From: Desmodus rotundus
Lineage: Eukaryota > Chordata > Mammalia > Chiroptera > Phyllostomidae
Direction: 5' to 3'
Assembly (NCBI RefSeq): GCF_022682495.2
Contig: NC_071399.1
Location: forward strand, 4,383,342-4,447,341
DNA: 64,000 nt
This document shows, piece by piece, positions 47,216-59,224 of this stretch (position 1 is the first letter of the stretch; each line of letters begins with the position of its first letter). A model generated the notes under the pieces. That model was not told the DNA's origin. It saw nothing but the letters and a program-made list of their open reading frames with translations, and ran no database searches. The position numbers were made by a program, and so were the translations under genes.

Positions 47216-48594
47216 GTCTGGAGTAACAGTGCCTCGCAGGGTCCCCAGCACCAGACGGCCTCATTCAAGTTGCATTCCAGTGCGTCACAGCTGGTTTACC
47301 TTCGGTGAGTGCAACTCTTCTGTGGTTTGCTTCCCTGATCTGCACAATATCAGTAATGCTCGTAGAACTACGGTAAGGTATTGCCCACACAGTGTAAGCG
47401 ATCAACAACATAGTTATTTTCGGACGGCCTAAGCTCAGGATAGCCACTAGACATTTCGTTTTCTATTTCGTTAATGGATCTGGCACACTCATCTGAGTCC
47501 CACTAACTGGGAGGGGGCTGGCACCTGGGTTTCTGTATGTAACTTTAGCCAACAATGCTGTAAGGAAGGCTTTGATAAACTGGAATGCCCCCCAGGAATG
47601 CGAAGGGACCTAAAATTGTCACATGAGGGAGGGTTGGCGACGTTCTTAGTGGAGGGAGTTCTTATTAGGGACAGCCTCACCACGTCAGAATGTCCAAACA
47701 ACGGCCATAGACGGCTGATACGTGTGCTCCGAACAGGTGTTTGCCTTTACACGAAGAACATTCTATAAATCACATTTCAGTAAAAGAAAGGGGTTGCTCT
47801 TCCTATTCGTAAACTCCTTCTATTTAATTGTGTCAAAGAAAGAAACGAGTGATTATTCATTATAAATCTTACAGAAATATATGGTACGTAGAAGGCTGGG
47901 TCAGGCGATCTTTTAGAGACTTCCTACATCTAAAACACAGTTCTTTGGTCCTGTGAACTTGCTTTGCCCTGATGCGTCGTGTTACCGAATGATACACTCT
48001 GTTTGGAGTCTCAGTGATTATGACAGAATTAGCTGTGCCTCCAACATTTGGTTTTATTCAGTAGAATCTGCCTACACGGCCCCACAAGGAGGAGAATCTT
48101 GATTATGGTAGGCCTGCTGCTTAAACACCAGCCTGGGACTATTGTACTGAGCTGTGACAAATGGGACTGTCCGCGTTTTCAGTCGCGCCTGATTCTGCTA
48201 TTGTAGTGTGAGCACCTGGCGCACGACCATGTGAAGCTGCTGTTCCAGCGGTGGGGAAACGGGCCGGCCTGCTGGTAAATGGGCTTTTGGAAACAGACAG
48301 TCAGGAGAGAAGCCAGGAGTAAGGTTTATAGGGGCGACTTTCCTCAGGGGATGTCATCTCTCACCGAGCCTTGCAGTAAAAAGTACATTTCCCCTGTGGG
48401 AACAAGCATGCATCTATGAATGTTTGAGGCAAAATCCATTCAGTCTAGTTCACACCTTTGCCAATCGTTCACATGCGTTTTCCCGTTTCCCTCCAGACAA
48501 ATAAGTGCTGTATGTGAAAGGACACAACTTTGGGGGCTATGTAGCCAGAATAGATACTAAGCAATAAACTATAGCGAGGGAAAATATTTAAAAG
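47216..48594. other. No gene recognised
   Basis: Mixed composition with relatively many CpGs at 47,200-47,480 and 48,170-48,340. Frames up to 88 codons overlap on opposite strands. Not called. Confidence 0.4.
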
Positions 48595-48715
48595 ACTGTG
48601 TAGCAGATACATTGGCATCAGAGATAGGGCAGGGGGTCAGAGAGACCTGGTAATGCCAGGTGTTCCACTTACTGCTGTTGAAACCTGGCAAATTGCTGTT
48701 AGCCTTGGGCTCTTG
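48595..48715 (+). repeat. MIR relic
   Basis: 'gggggtcagagagacctggt', 'aatgccaggtgttccactta', 'ctgctgttgaaacctggcaa' and 'attgctgttagccttgggct' follow the MIR order 'gagtcagacagacctgggttcaaatcccagctctgccacttactagctgtgtgaccttgggcaagt'. Diverged; the 3' end is lost. Confidence 0.6.
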
Positions 48716-49714
48716 CCCACATCAGGGTGGGTGAGTGTGTCTGAGCTGGTGGCTGTCTGTGTGTGATGAGGAAGGTCTCCATGAGCTCGGGAAGGAGGTG
48801 GTCTCTTTGATAGATCAACTTGAACAACAGAAAAAGTACAACTTGGCAGATGTGCACGGTCAAAGGCAGAATGGCTCCTAGACGTACCAGGCTTGCATGA
48901 AAGCTGTCTGCATGCACAGAGCATCTAAGGAGAGAACCCGTCTATCGGAAGAGGACTTGCTAACCAGGGGAAGCCCCGAGGGATGCACACCCGGTTTTGT
49001 GCAGGGAACAGGAGAGGCACTGTCAGCATCGACTGCTATGTTGCCATTTTAAAGTACAGCTTTTGGGAAGACGGCTTCAAACATTACAAGCACTTTGTTT
49101 AACTTAAGTGTTCTGCAAACAGTATTCTGATAGAAATTATTTTTCCTGTGCAAGTCTGGTTATCTGAGAGTGCTAGTACCTGCTATGGTTGTGTTTGTCA
49201 TTATAAATGGAAACTTGTGGATATGGTTAATGAGAGGCAGCCCGAGAGACGCATCCCCTGCAGTGTGCTATTACTAGATCTGAGCCTGTGAGGCTGGGAG
49301 CCAAACCCCGTACAAATTCAAAGGCACGGCTCATTTTCCCCTGCGAGACCGTCGGGAAAGAACCTGCCAGCTTCATTTGAAGGAATCGCCCCTGGGCACC
49401 GGCTTTACAGAGGGCTACATTTTGAAACAGCTTCATCTACCTTGTGCAGTTTTGAGAGTTACACGCAACGTAAGTGAACAAACTGGAATTTAATAGGCAT
49501 ACTTTATTAAACTTAACAGACATAGTTAAATACAAACTTCTGAATTTAAAATGGGCATTTGAATTTAGAGCAGGTTATGGAATGAGAAAAGAGAAGCACA
49601 GGGGAGTTAGAAAAGGACTCTTTCCAAGTAAACTTGTGCCGTGATGACCGGATTATAACAATGGGATGGGTGCACCCTAGTTGTGGGCAGTGTGTGGCAG
49701 GGACTTCTGAGAGC
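48716..49714. other. No gene recognised
   Basis: Overlapping minus frames (95, 72 and 69 codons) without family features. AT-rich after 49,060. Confidence 0.4.
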
Positions 49715-49800
49715 ACTTTCCGTATATTAACTCTTAATCCTCAAAGTAACCTCTCAAGTGTTACTGTAGCCTCCCCCATACGAGTGTTTAGCCCTGAGGA
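49715..49800 (-). repeat. MIR/L2-like relic, antisense
   Basis: 'gagcactttccgtatattaa', then 'ctcttaatcctcaaagtaac', then 'tactgtagcctccccca' resembles the antisense MIR 'gcgctttacatgtattaactcatttaatcctcacaacaacc...gtactattatccccat'. Short and diverged. Confidence 0.5.
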
Positions 49801-52697
49801 TCGTACTTTCCAGGACTGTGGTGTGTCCAGCTACTGCAGAGATGACACTGTGCCTTCCCGACACCTCTCCGTGGAGGGGGTGGGGTGGGCAGCTGCCCAA
49901 TGCAGAGAGAACTCTTGTTATCTGACTCTCTATAGGTCTGATCTTCCTCCTGAGGTGTTGGGTAAATTCTGAAAGTTAACCCAAGTCATTAAGGAGGAGT
50001 TCAGGGATGGCACAGGAGGGACTGGTGGTCATGTAACTGCATGTCAGCATGTGTACATGTGTGTAGGTATGTTAGTATTTTACTGGTCTCCATCCCTTCC
50101 TCCCTGTTGGCTGCGACCCACAGGTGAGCGCTGGACCTTCAGCTGCCATTCTGGATCTCAAAGCGACCTCTCAGATGGAAGTCCTGAGAGTGAATTTTCA
50201 GATAAAGTTTGGTCTCTGAGAGAGAGAAGCTGCAATATCAAACCGGGGTGTTCTTCTTTGGGCCCCTTTTTTCCTTGAAAGAATAACTCTTGTGCATTTA
50301 AACTAGTGGTATTTTGGATTTTCTGGTATAGAAGGCTAAGTGTGATCATCACAGCTAATGGGTGGGGGTGGCAAGAGACAGGCTATTTTAACCAGTTTCC
50401 ATGAAAAAATGAAAACAAAGGGGCCAATGATGATCGTTGTCATATTCCTCCACTTAACTCATCTGTGTCTTTTCAAGGCTCTTTTTGTCGTAGCGGAATG
50501 TAGGCGTTTGTGGAACGTATGAGTTTGGTAGCCTCTCAGGATAGTTTCTCAAAAGTAGCATCAACCTGCAGTTGGATTTAAATGAAGCAGCCATGAACTG
50601 TCCTCCAGCCGGAACATGTGCGAGAATGGAAGAAGGCTCTACTAATAATTACAGTGGGATAACGGGGGGGGTAGCCAAGGCTGCCCTGGAGAGACCAGGA
50701 TGCAAGGTTACTCCAGGCGTAGGCACAGGAAGACTGAGGAAAAAGAGGGGAAACACTGTAATGGAGATAAAGCACAGGGAGCAGAACAATGGAGAGTGGT
50801 GGATATTTGCATAGCCTAATCTCCGTTCCACAGTGCTGCACGGTTCCGGGAACCAGAAACACAGTAACAATTAGGTACTGATGACGGTGCTCACCGTGGT
50901 GGGGGTTATAATTATGACGATGATCCCCGTTTTGGTGTGAACACCAGTTTTCAAAGGGTGCTGAGGAAAAAAGAAACCTTAGAAGGAATTTCAGAATTCT
51001 GCCAGTCCTTTGCCTGGGAACACTGAATCAAGGATCAGCTAGGAATACGTTCATCTGCTGGTTATTGTTTCTTTTCCCAGAAAACCATATGGGATCTCAG
51101 GTAGCTTTAAATAGACACGTGATTCTAGCTAATGATCAGAACTATTATAGCTGGAATTCTAAATTTTGAGTTTTTATGGCCAAAATGTGGGCTTTTCTCA
51201 GTGGTTCACCTTCTCTTATCCTCAAGCAGCAAAATGAACAAAACATCTGCTTTTCTCTGCAGTCTCCTAACTGGATGCTGAGCAAAGAGCACTGGAGCAG
51301 AGTATGTGAGCAGGTCTGGACGAAGAAGGAGTCCTGGTTAGAGATCAGGGGCACGGGTGAGACAGCAGTTGCTCCAAGATGGGCTTGTGGGAAGCAATGG
51401 GCCCAGTGGGAATGACGGGAGAGAACAGACGTGAGGGCGGACTGTCAGGGCCACCACAGGACCAACTCCAGGAGAAACCCTGTAGCGAAGGAGAGGGAAC
51501 CACAGTACGAAAACTGAAGGGGAAAAACACGAGAAGAATAAAATCATTTCCCTCTCTCATGGGCAGAAACTCAAGACAGAAAAGTTAACTCTGAGTAGAG
51601 CTTAATGGGTGATTCCGAGAGAGAAAAATAGACTTTAGGTTTCTACGTGAATTTCTCCATTGTGATCTCAAAACAAAAGTCCAAAAGGAAGGAAAACGTT
51701 GTGTGTATAACACCCACAGGATAACCAGATGGAGAAAAACAAAGCAAATGTGAGAACCACAGTGTTTCAGGATGAACAGCTGCCTGGAAACTCGATTTCC
51801 AATGAGAGAAAAAAATCACTCATTAAATTGTACACCACGGTAATTTTTGGCGGCTCTGCTGCAAGAATTTTAAAACACATAACACCTGACTGTGTAGTCA
51901 GGGGCACTGGTCTCTTTTCTCTTCCACTGTCAGATCAAAAAAAAAACAATCACCCCAACAATCGCCGTCAGGTGTGATGAATCAAAATTGTACCTACCTT
52001 TTCTTCGGATCAACAAAAACTGTATTTCTTGGCATTCCTCAGAATTTTAGTCATTAGTTTATGTGTGCCATGAGATGGCAAAGGCTGTGGAAAGTCACGG
52101 GTGTCCGGGGTGGCCCGGCACATACTGTTGAGACGTCTGCAGTCTGGGGGAGTTAGCCATGGAGAGTGGAAGCTGTTAGAATGTTTGATTTTTGCTCCCT
52201 GTCACATTGTCTGGCTTTAAGTGAGATTGACATATTCTGCTTATAAATAACATGTCCGTGGCAGATGCTTGGACTCCAACCCCAGCATATATGGCCTTAG
52301 AAGTGGGCAGAAACTCAATGGTATCTGAATAGCATTTGGTGAAAGGAGGAAGGGAGAAATTAAGTTTGCTGTCTTATATCTTGTTTTTCCAAGCTTTTAT
52401 TTTTTGCTTTTAAATAATTAATGTAGATACTTTAAAAATAAGAAAGGATAGCAGTTAATGTCCAAAGTTATTTATTTTACAATGTTCTTCTTTTTTAAAG
52501 TTTTTGAATGGTAAAACTAGAGAATTGTTTTCTTTTAACTATCTCACTTATAATTTTAATTCTTTTCTGTCACAACCAATAAATCTATCTCATCAATTCC
52601 TTCCAATAAATTATTTTATTTTTTTGAATTAGTTTATTCTTGACGTGCTACTTGACATATACAAAGAGAATAAATAAGTTATAAATGTATTAGGATA
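49801..52697. other. About 2.9 kb with no recognised gene or repeat
   Basis: Several overlapping frames (60-94 codons) on both strands at 50,570-50,870 and 51,140-51,590, none with a recognisable product. From 52,370 the sequence is strongly AT-rich. Nothing named. Confidence 0.4.
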
Positions 52698-52865
52698 TAC
52701 TGTATTTTCCTGTGTATAATGCTCACATTTTTGCCCAAATTTTTGAGGGAAAAATAAAGGTGTTTATTACACGTGGGTGTAATGAATGCATACCATTGGG
52801 TGTAATAACCCTATGCACAATGTTCACAAGATGTGGGTGCACATTATACATGCAAAGTACAGGTA
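52698..52865. mobile_element. Short inverted-repeat element (MITE-like)
   Basis: The left end 'tactgtattttcctgtgtat' plus 'aatgctcac' is the inverted counterpart of the right end 'gtgcacattatacatgcaaa' plus 'gtacagg'. The arms are about 28 bp with some mismatches; the total is about 168 bp. Inside, 'tgggtgtaat' occurs twice (about 52775 and 52799). The size and the absence of coding fit a non-autonomous DNA transposon. I recall similar 'actgtattttcc...gtgtataatgcgcac' repeats in bats but cannot name the family with confidence. Confidence 0.6.
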
Positions 52866-53569
52866 ACTTAAAAATGAGCACGATGAAATCGGTGCCCGAC
52901 CTGGGGGCCGGAATTATGGCGCTTCTCCAAGTGCTCTTCCTTCCCGAGCTCCCCAACAGGTAACTGGGAATTGGAGTTTAACCTTGTACTATTTTTGAGT
53001 AAGACAATTTTGTTGCATATATACATAACATATTTTTGTTTTTCTTTTAATCTGTACAATTGAATCACCCTTTTTTAGTCTCATAGATCAGAAATTTCCA
53101 CTCTTTTACATATCAAAGAGTTACTCATGCTGCTGTGTGTGGCTGTACAGCATTCACGTTCTCTACGGGGAGATGCCATCCCGTGCACACAGCACAGTGG
53201 AATACTTCCTTCTGTTGAATGCTAGTTTTCCTGATTGCCTTTGTTTTTCATTATGGACATTGCCTCTGTAAACACTTTGTATAGATCTTCTATTTCAAAT
53301 GTAAAAATCTTTCTTAGGGAATAAACCTAGCATTGGAAATTTGTTTTAATAGAGTATTTGAATATTCAACTTTAAGGATAATTCTATCTGTTTTTACCTT
53401 TATTAAAAGGATTTAGGACTTCCAATTTATTTATATTATTTCCAACACAGTGTATCTTCAGATTTCTTAATTCTGGGCAAACTCAATGTCATTTAAATTT
53501 CATGTTTATTGACAAAATAATTTCTAATATTCTCTTATAATATTTGCATTTCTGCTGTAGTTTTATTTT

Positions 53570-54150
53570 GTTTGTTTTCATGTCTAATAATTGTAACCTA
53601 TTTTTTGTTCCTCTATCTGTATTTTAGGCTTTGAAAATCCATCTTCATTATTTCTTTCCATTTTTAATGTTTATTTTTTTCAGTGATGTCTGCTCTCTAT
53701 ATGTCTATTTCATTTGTTTTTTTTCAACGTTTTAAAAGTTTATTTTATTTCCCTCCTAACTTATACTTTTGTCTAAAATTCTTACATTTTTAAACTCATA
53801 CATTAAATGCATTAGTGAGATACTCATAGTATTTGTTTTGATTTCCAAACGTGTGACTCTATCATTTGCTCACACTTCATGCATCTCATACAATTCTTCT
53901 GGTATCACCGTTTTTCTCTTGAGATACACGGTTGAGGCTGTCCCTCTAGCAAAGGTACATTTGTAGTCAGTTATCTCATTTTTTGTTTTTGTTTTTAGCT
54001 TTTAAGCCTGCAAATGTGCTTTGTATATCATTGTCACTTTTGAAGATAATTTCAGGTCAGATTATTAGTGTTTAAAAATTGTCTTTAATGATATTATTTC
54101 ACTGTCTTCTCACTTTATTATTTGCTGTTGAAAAGTAGGTAACTTTTACA
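53570..54150 (-). repeat. Probable decayed L1/HAL1-like sequence, antisense
   Basis: Strongly T-rich on the plus strand. 'cacttttgaagataatttca', 'ggtcagattattagtgttt', 'tatttcactgtcttctcact' and 'ttatttgctgttgaaaagta' resemble the antisense L1/HAL1 passage 'cattttcgaaggataattttgccagatatag...cactgccttctggc...ttgctgatgagaagtc'. Weak and without a frame; the extent is uncertain. 52,866-53,569 is AT-rich with nothing I can name. Confidence 0.35.
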
Positions 54151-54994
54151 TAATATGACTTTTTTACCCAAGTGTAAAAATGAAACTGTGACTTCCTGAG
54201 AGTAAGTTCCAGTGTGGAAGTTCAGGGTTCCGTGTCTTGGTGTCCCACCTTGTCACTGGCATCGAATCAACCTTGCTGACCACAGAGCTTCTGTGTCCTC
54301 TTTCACCCTGCACTTTGTCACACCTGGTGCACACTGTACCTTCTCTCCTTCACTAGCCAAGGCAAGCCACAGGAACAAGTTCAATATCAGTGTGGGGAGG
54401 AGCAACCTCTCTCCAAAGTGGGGAGCATTCCAGAGTTGCCCAATGAAGGGGGTGGCTGTGTCATTCCCTTACAGGGATAGGATCAAGAATCATCCAAGCT
54501 TGTTAATTAGCTCAGATCAACAATATTAAACTCGTGCATTGGGTGAAAGATCAGACTCCCAGAAGTGTTATCACTACCTCATTTGAACACAAAATAAGGG
54601 TTTTGTTATTTAAAAACAAAATAGAGAATGGGTGCTGTAATTTTCCCAACTGTAGTGTTCTGTCTGCTATTGCAATATTTCCAGAAAACTGAGAAAACAC
54701 CAGGGGATGTGGCTTTAACAACAGGAACATAAATGGCCTGAGAGTAGGAAGTGGATACAAATAATCCCCAATCTTCTCTACACTAAATATGAGTAACAAA
54801 GCTCTTAAATGTGTCATGCTGCTATCTCCTCAGTAAACAAATGAAGTCCGAAGTCCGCCGCACTGGTCTCACCTCTCAGTTGTTGTCAGTTCGAAACAGT
54901 AACAAGTATTTTCCACTCAACTGATCTAGAAACTCTTCTATCCTCTCATTGTGGTCGTCATTCTTATGGAAAAGCTGCTCCAATTTTTTTAAAG
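54151..54994. other. No gene recognised
   Basis: The 105-codon plus frame at 54212-54529 has no recognisable domain or neighbours. The rest is AT-rich. Confidence 0.4.
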
Positions 54995-55212
54995 ATTTAC
55001 TTTTTTAAGATTTTATTTATTTATATCCAGAGAGAGAGAGAGGGAGGGAGGGAGAAAGAGAGGGAGAGAAACATCCCTGTGTGGTTGCCTCTTGTGCGCC
55101 CCCTACTGGGGACCTGGCCCACAACCCACACATGTGCTCTGACTGGGGATCAGACTGGTGACCCTTTGGTTCACAGGCCAGTGCTCAGTCCACTGAGCCA
55201 CACCGGCCAGGC
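54995..55212 (-). mobile_element. Ves-family tRNA-derived SINE, reverse orientation
   Basis: Read on the minus strand, it begins 'gcctggccggtgtggctcag', then 'tggactgagcactggcctgt', a B-box-like segment, 'catgtgtgggttgtgggcca', 'ggtccccagtagggggcgca' and 'caagaggcaaccacacaggg'. It ends in a (CTCT/CCCT)-rich tract and an A/T-rich tail (54995-55030 on the plus strand). This is the complete Ves layout and the best preserved copy in the window. It lies 16 bp from an L1 3' end in the opposite orientation. Target-site duplication not resolved. Confidence 0.9.
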
Positions 55213-55227
55213 TTTAAAATAATTTTT

Positions 55228-55480
55228 TTTAACATTGTTTATAGCACAAAAACACATATATACATAACACATAGACACGGACACCAGTGTGGTGACAGCC
55301 AGAGGGGAAGGGGGGTGGGAGCAGGTGCAGGGGGCAAGGGGAGGAAAATCGGGACAGAAGGAGACTTTGCTGGGGGCAAGGGCACACGATGCAGCCTGCG
55401 GATAGAGTTCGATTGTGTTGCATGCCTGACACCTGTATGAGCTCATGTGCCAAGGTCACCAATACATTTTAAATACACCC
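55228..55480 (+). repeat. L1 3'UTR (laurasiatherian/bat type)
   Basis: 'acaccagtgtggtgacagcc', 'agaggggaaggggggtggga', 'gcaaggggaggaaaatcggg', 'acagaaggagactttgctgg', 'gggcaagggcacacgatgca', 'tgcctgacacctgtatgagc' and 'aaggtcaccaatacatttta' follow the 3'UTR order of bat L1 as I recall it: 'gtggtgattgccagaggggaaggggg...gatggaaggagacttgact...gtgaacacacaatacaat...cacttgaaacc...caatgtcaccccaataaat'. The 91- and 77-codon minus frames here are shadows. Confidence 0.75.
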
Positions 55481-56827
55481 TAATTTCCTCCTACTTGGTA
55501 CAAACTTCATTCTTTATCCGTGGCATGAAAAACAGTTCTTTTATATCAGTTACTTTGCTGTTTTCCTGAATTGATTACATGTGAAATGAAATGATCTCTT
55601 ACGACACTAGACATTGAGAAAACATTTATTAACCTCTTTCCTTAGAAGTAAGTTGATTTCATTCTTTGAATTTGGTCCTTAACTTGTAAGATGCCATTTA
55701 AGACAAATCTTTAAAAAAAAAAAAATCCATCTCTCCAGTCAGAGTAAAAGAGGCATATTTTTCTACTGTGCCGTGTTAGCCCATGTAGGGGTATGCTTCT
55801 GTCCTGCTTACACCGGGGAGGGCCCCCAGTCCCTGATCCCCAGCCAGGCAGTGCAGAGACCCTGTGAGGAGGCACGTGGCCCTGCTGGGGGCACCAGGGC
55901 GGGACAGAGGGAAGCCAGCGTTATGGAGCCACCACCTCTATGGCTCCAGGGGACAATGATACACTGGGAAATGACACTAAAGGGCAGCACAGAGAAAATT
56001 AACAGAGAAAGACAGATGGACGGGATGTCTAGTAACCACAAAGAAATCATAAAATGATTTATGTGAGGGGTTCGGTAGAGAGAGCCCTTAAGGAAAAAAT
56101 ATAAAATAAGTGGTGCTGGCAGGAGCTGAAAGCAACAGCTAGAAACCACCGTGGAATGGCAGGCGGGGCCTCCCAAAGCTTGGTTAGTGGAGCAGAGCAG
56201 CCACAGAGGGTCCCGCTCAAGTGGACTTCAGAGCTCAGTAATTCCAGTGGGGCCAAGGGGCTAGACTCGCACATCCTGCGTTAGGGTCATGCCTGACACT
56301 TGGGAAGCTCAGGAAAGTGACTCTGGTGTACCTCCGTCAGCGCAAGCTTCCTGTGCTTTGTGTGGCTGAATATCCATTCAGACAGCACAGAGAGGCAGAC
56401 CGTGGTGTACAGTGGGAACGAGATGTGCGAAGATCTGTGTCGTTTGCTAAGATTTATATCCCGGGCTCTGTTCCGCTGTTGTCGGTACAGCTCCTCAATC
56501 CCTCAGGTTTTCCCTGACACTTAAGAGCATCTTGTTTTCACTGGGGATCTTGGCTCTTAAAGAATTCACGTGCGGCCTCAGAGGCGCAGGACTGCTTGCA
56601 AACCCTGGCGTGTCAACGTGCTTTTACAGTGAGCACGCGATACCACGGTTTGCAGGCTTGTTGATGCAACAGTGGTGCCAGTTAAAAACTGGCCAGAGCA
56701 AGGTTTTCCCTTTTCAGGTTTTCCTCTCCAAATTGGAAAAGACAGTTAATAGAAAGGGATTGAAGAGCCCATTTCCTGAAGCCATCTGGGGCCTTCCTTT
56801 CTTTGGAGTAAATTTCTCACACAATCG
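55481..56827. other. No gene recognised
   Basis: GC-richer at 55,780-56,520 with overlapping 94-codon plus and 122-codon minus frames and no domain. The 170-codon plus frame starting at 56532 reads through unique DNA into the following SINE, so it is not a gene. An A-run at 55713-55726 could be a remnant tail. Confidence 0.4.
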
Positions 56828-57071
56828 AGAGTTTCTGGCCCTGACCAGTGTGGCTCAGTTGGTTGGGCATCCTTTCCCCAAGGAAAAGGTCTCAGGTTGG
56901 ATGCTTGGTCAGGGCACATGCCTGGGTGGCGCCTTCTATCCCTGGTCAGGGCGCATTTGGGGACGTCAGAGAGGCAACCGATGGATGTTTCTCACATCGA
57001 TGTTTCTCTCTTCCTCCCTCCCTACCCCTCTCTCTAAAAAATAAATTAGTAAAATATCAAAAGACTTTCTG
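56828..57071 (+). mobile_element. Ves-like tRNA-derived SINE with target-site duplication
   Basis: The body is 56838-57061, beginning 'gccctgaccagtgtggctca' (A-box-like), then 'gttggttgggcatcctttcc', 'ggtcagggcacatgcctggg', 'gaggcaaccgatggatgttt', 'cttcctccctccctacccct' and 'ctctctaaaaaataaatta'. The head differs from the other Ves copies ('gttggttgggcatcctt' against 'tggattgagtgctggcc'), pointing to a different subfamily. The body also carries a second 'ctggtcagggcgcat' block, so 'ggtcagggcrcat' is duplicated inside. Flanking 'agagtttctg' (56828-56837) and 'agactttctg' (57062-57071) are a probable 10-bp duplication with one mismatch. The C-terminal part of a 170-codon frame is SINE translation. 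Confidence 0.88.
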
Positions 57072-58539
57072 TAACTTCTGGGCTCTTTTTGAATGGAAAT
57101 TAGGCAAAATGATTTAAAATGTTTTTTGATTCTTCTTCAGCTCTGGGGGGTGATGTCAATTGATGTAAAATTCCCCAATTACATTTTAATCTTCATCTCA
57201 TATCTCTTTATAACACAACCTCTGACACTTTTTAATTCAGAATATTGATATAATGTTGATGGTGAAACATGGGCTTTGAGCATGGAATTTAGGTAATACT
57301 TTTAAATCTAGCAGAATTGAAATTTCAAGGCAAGTATTGGCAGGATGGCAACTATCATTCGAACTCAGGCAAGGAGGCTAATTCGGTGGCTAATCTGGGC
57401 CAGAAAAAGTTGTTTCACACAGTCAGATTGTAAAAGGTGGCTTAAATAAGTCATTCACATTCCCCAGCGCACTCTCGAAGGCCTTTACCATGTGACCACG
57501 CTGTCTTTCAGTTCCGTCTCCCCCCCCCCCCCAACAGCCATGCGCTCACTGTACTTCGCATGCACTCTGCCCTTCGAGAGACCAAATACGCAAATGCATG
57601 ATGGATGGCCAGACCACACATAAAAATGCAATGTTGACCCACAGCCTCTGCAGCAAGCAGACTCACACCATGGCACTCGCTCCCAGGTTCTCTTTTTTGC
57701 CCCTTCTTAAAACCCAGGATCGCCCAGAGAAAGCTAAATAGGCTCTCCACACTAACCTAAGGGATTTTTACATAGGCACCGCATCCTTTGTATCTTTTTA
57801 AACTTGGGTTGTTTTTCTTGGAGTCTTGCATTCCCATAACCCAAAACATTGAGTGGCGTGAAAACAAGCTTTCCTGTCTGGTTTCTGATATCCTCCAGAC
57901 CACAGCTTTTACTAAACTACGTTATAATCAATCTGTCAATGTTTCTAGAATGCACATGTTTTTGAAATACATTTCCCAGGCTGTCAAAGATTGCTCGCGT
58001 TCCCATTGGCATGGCTCTTACCTTCCCGTAGTTGAAGAACTTGATCTCTATGGCATACCTCACGGGGGCTTTGAATCCGTCTGAATCTTGGGTGAGTGGC
58101 CTGGTTACATCTGCCTGCTGGTACCTTGTGGTTCCGTCTTCAATTCCTGGCTCTTGCCTGACTTTCATTTACCTGCTGTGGCCTGGCTCTCCTGACACAG
58201 CGCTCTGTTACCCCCGACTGCCTTCCTTCCCCATAGAGTCTGGATGTCTTTGAACCCTGCTTTCCAAACTGTAACGTGAGTAGGGCCCACCCTTGGGTCT
58301 GTTAAAATCATATTCTGATTGAGTAGATCGGGGCTGGGTGGCTTCCAGCTCCCACAGACCACATTTAGTGTCACAAGATTTAAAATCCTTTCCAAACCTG
58401 ACAGTTTACTTACAAAATTGCATGAGGCTATGGATACACGCTACATACGCACACCACACAGATGCTGACATATATACATACAGTACACATGTACAAGTAT
58501 GCGTATGAATTTCTTGGCCCCAGCTAAGATGGATGGATC
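57072..58539. other. No gene recognised; C13 homopolymer
   Basis: A C13 run lies at 57520-57532. Overlapping frames of 60-98 codons at 57,485-58,395 show no family features. A run of 'catatatacatacagtacac' type sequence near 58470 is simple AC/AT-rich DNA. Confidence 0.4.
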
Positions 58540-58695
58540 AGTCCTAGACAGATGGATTTCCAGTTATTCCTCTGGGAATAATCTAGTCCTAATTGCCTCC
58601 CAAATTCCCACCTCCAAATACTTTCACGCTGGGAGTTAGGGCTTCAACATGGGGTCTGCGGGGGTGGGGGGCACCCTACCCAGTTTGTAGCAATC
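58540..58695 (-). repeat. MST/THE/MLT1-type MaLR LTR relic, antisense
   Basis: 'ctagtcctaattgcctccca', 'aattcccacctccaaatact', 'ttcacgctgggagttagggc' and 'ttcaacatggggtctgcggg' match the antisense MaLR LTR 5' part: 'attgcctcccaaaggccccacctccaaatactatcacattggggattagg...tttcaacatatgaattttgggggg'. Only the LTR end is readable. Confidence 0.7.
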
Positions 58696-59224
58696 AGTGT
58701 GGAGCGCGAAATCCGAGTGTGGCGAAGCCACCCTACAACTGTGAGCGCGAGGGGACCAGGTCCATGGGCCTGAGGTCTCCATTCAGGCCATCTGAAGTGC
58801 ACCGGTCAGGGCTCATGCCCTGTCTGCCTTTCCCAGTGTCAGAAGGTCCAGGCTCCCTAACGGTCAGTTATGACCCGGGCCCTCCCATCGGAGGTAACAG
58901 CATCTGTGCTAACCCAGGCTCCCCCTCCCCCATCTTGCTGAAGTCCTTTTAGCAGTGGCTGCTGGAACACCACATTTCGAGCTACTAACTCCTTTATAGT
59001 TTTCATGTAATCTGGGAAGATTGCTTTCTCTTTAGCCTACCTCCCCCTTGGGGCACATTTGACCTACAACCTTCTCTCCTAGGGTTCACTTTTCTCTTAC
59101 ATCTCAGGTTGGCACTTGGGCATCCATGTCACTCTGCTCCTGGTCACTGCTTGGAGGTCGGCACTCCCAGCACCACAAAATCTACTATGACACTGTACTA
59201 GCTACCTCCCTGTATGTATGACAT
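58696..59224. other. No gene recognised
   Basis: Moderate GC, with the tail of a 119-codon frame (58593-58952) that begins inside the LTR relic. Nothing named. Confidence 0.4.

Noticed and set aside
55171..55462. 91- and 77-codon minus frames rich in Cys/Pro/Ser
   Set aside because: Antisense of an L1 3'UTR next to a SINE.
56532..57044. 170-codon plus-strand open frame
   Set aside because: The last ~70 codons are a Ves SINE; the upstream part has no recognisable product.
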